Translations under genes and position numbers: made by a program
Notes under the pieces: generated by a model
Told to the model about the DNA's origin: nothing
The model's input: the letters and a program-made list of their open reading frames with translations, nothing else
Databases searched by the model: none
NCBI GenBank assembly: GCA_002498365.1
Contig: DAHB01000005.1
Span: 355,290-419,289 of the forward strand
Origin: Methanomassiliicoccaceae archaeon UBA421
Lineage (GTDB): Archaea > Thermoplasmatota > Thermoplasmata > Methanomassiliicoccales > Methanomethylophilaceae
Direction of reading: 5' to 3'
DNA: 64,000 nucleotides
In this document: positions 63,656 through 64,000 of the stretch, in pieces
How positions within the stretch are numbered: position 1 is the stretch's first letter
How the letters are laid out: each line of letters starts with the position of its first letter

Positions 63656-64000
63656 CTTTCCGCCCCGAAGACTATCATCGCATGGTCCATCTCATAAGGT
63701 CCCAGGTCCCGGGAGTCCAATATTTTGAAACCACGGCCTCTCAGCACTTCCTCGGCCTGTCTGAAGATGCGGGCCGGCGGGGCCGTGACGTCTTCGGACC
63801 TTGCTTTGATCGCGATCATGCCGAATTCTGCCCCGAAAGCATCCATGTTGTCGGCTGCGATCACCGCCTGGTGCTTCTGCGCCACGTCTTGGTACACCAC
63901 GTCTATCCCGTCCGGAGGCGAACATGTATTCTTCGGGACGGGTCGCATCTCCGAGGACGGGCATCATGTTCGGCCTGGTCTCGCATACTCCGACCAGGTC
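63652..64000 (-). CDS. flpA: fibrillarin-like 2'-O-methyltransferase, partial and frameshifted
   Basis: Catalytic subunit of archaeal C/D box RNPs for rRNA/tRNA 2'-O-methylation. The C-terminal part reads DGIDVVYQDVAQKHQAVIAA, then MIAIKARSEDVTAPP, as expected. The segment just before it (VCETRPNMMPVLGDATRPEE, then YMFAS) is equally family-like but lies in another frame. The two join if one base is removed within ctccgg at about 63911-63918, giving FASDGID. So the gene holds a one-base insertion: sequencing error, recent mutation or frameshifting. The 5' part lies beyond the window end. Confidence 0.85.

Noticed and set aside
1..64000. CRISPR array, insertion sequence or prophage
   Set aside because: No spaced direct repeats, transposase or integrase sequence, or phage gene cluster was seen.

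Overview
The window is a gap-free stretch of a GC-rich archaeal chromosome. It carries an archaeal RNA polymerase operon with an unsplit rpoB, GatD/GatE, RqcH, Kae1, a thermosome, S17e, S15 and L30e. Two trimethylamine/dimethylamine methyltransferase genes each contain one in-frame TAG (pyrrolysine) codon. Unsplit RpoB plus Pyl-dependent methyltransferases plus HypB/HypE points to an H2-dependent methylotrophic methanogen of the Methanomassiliicoccales (Thermoplasmata). This is inferred from gene content; no phylogeny was run. TAG ends none of the confidently called genes, while TGA ends most of them.

Layout. 1-8115 (+): rpoB (5' end cut by the window), rpoA1, rpoA2, rpl30e, nusA, mostly coupled by 4-bp overlaps. 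8156-16377: a radical SAM protein, pyrF, a very large STT3/AglB-like membrane protein with a repeat-rich outer part, and a membrane-anchored surface protein whose start is unclear. 16402-19772 (-): translin-like protein, truA, purD, hypB. 19862-25509: gatD-gatE, HemK2-like methyltransferase, metallo-beta-lactamase, zinc-ribbon protein, HAD phosphatase. 25548-28211 (-): ABC exporter with two paralogous permeases. 28273-34970: TraB-like protein, thyX, rps17e, tRNA-Arg(GCG), rqcH, tRNA-Thr(GGT), DUF1015, hypE, tRNA-Arg(TCG). 35026-42430: PEBP protein, MarR regulator, then the methylamine operon permease - winged-helix-like 94 aa - 38-aa membrane peptide - mttB - mttC - mtbC - mtbB, ending in a clear terminator. 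42493-43474: apt, a possible structured RNA, an AT-rich non-coding stretch. 43475-48000 (-): a five-gene operon of zinc-ribbon, helical-repeat, four-TM, coiled-coil and SPFH proteins, the best candidate here for an undescribed system. 48258-55855 (+): type III glutamine synthetase, thermosome, grpE-dnaK-dnaJ. 55862-64000: tRNA-Ser(CGA), proA-proB, an alanine/cation symporter, tRNA-Val(GAC), glutaredoxin-like protein and kae1, DHH nuclease with rps15, Nudix, and a fibrillarin gene that is frameshifted and cut by the window end.

How the parts work together. The methylamine operon imports methylamines (permease inferred) and moves their methyl groups onto two corrinoid proteins. The final CoM methyltransferase, the corrinoid reactivase and the pyl genes lie outside the window. 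HypB and HypE would mature the NiFe hydrogenases that supply electrons from H2. Three TTGA-N4-TCAA palindromes lie upstream of the operon, between it and a divergent MarR gene, and may be its operator.

Most unusual points: mttC seems to start at ACG with an ideal Shine-Dalgarno; the AglB-like protein lacks a recognisable WWDYG motif; the surface-protein frame after it has no usual start codon ahead of its signal peptide; the fibrillarin gene holds a one-base frameshift; a type III glutamine synthetase sits behind a strong inverted-repeat operator.
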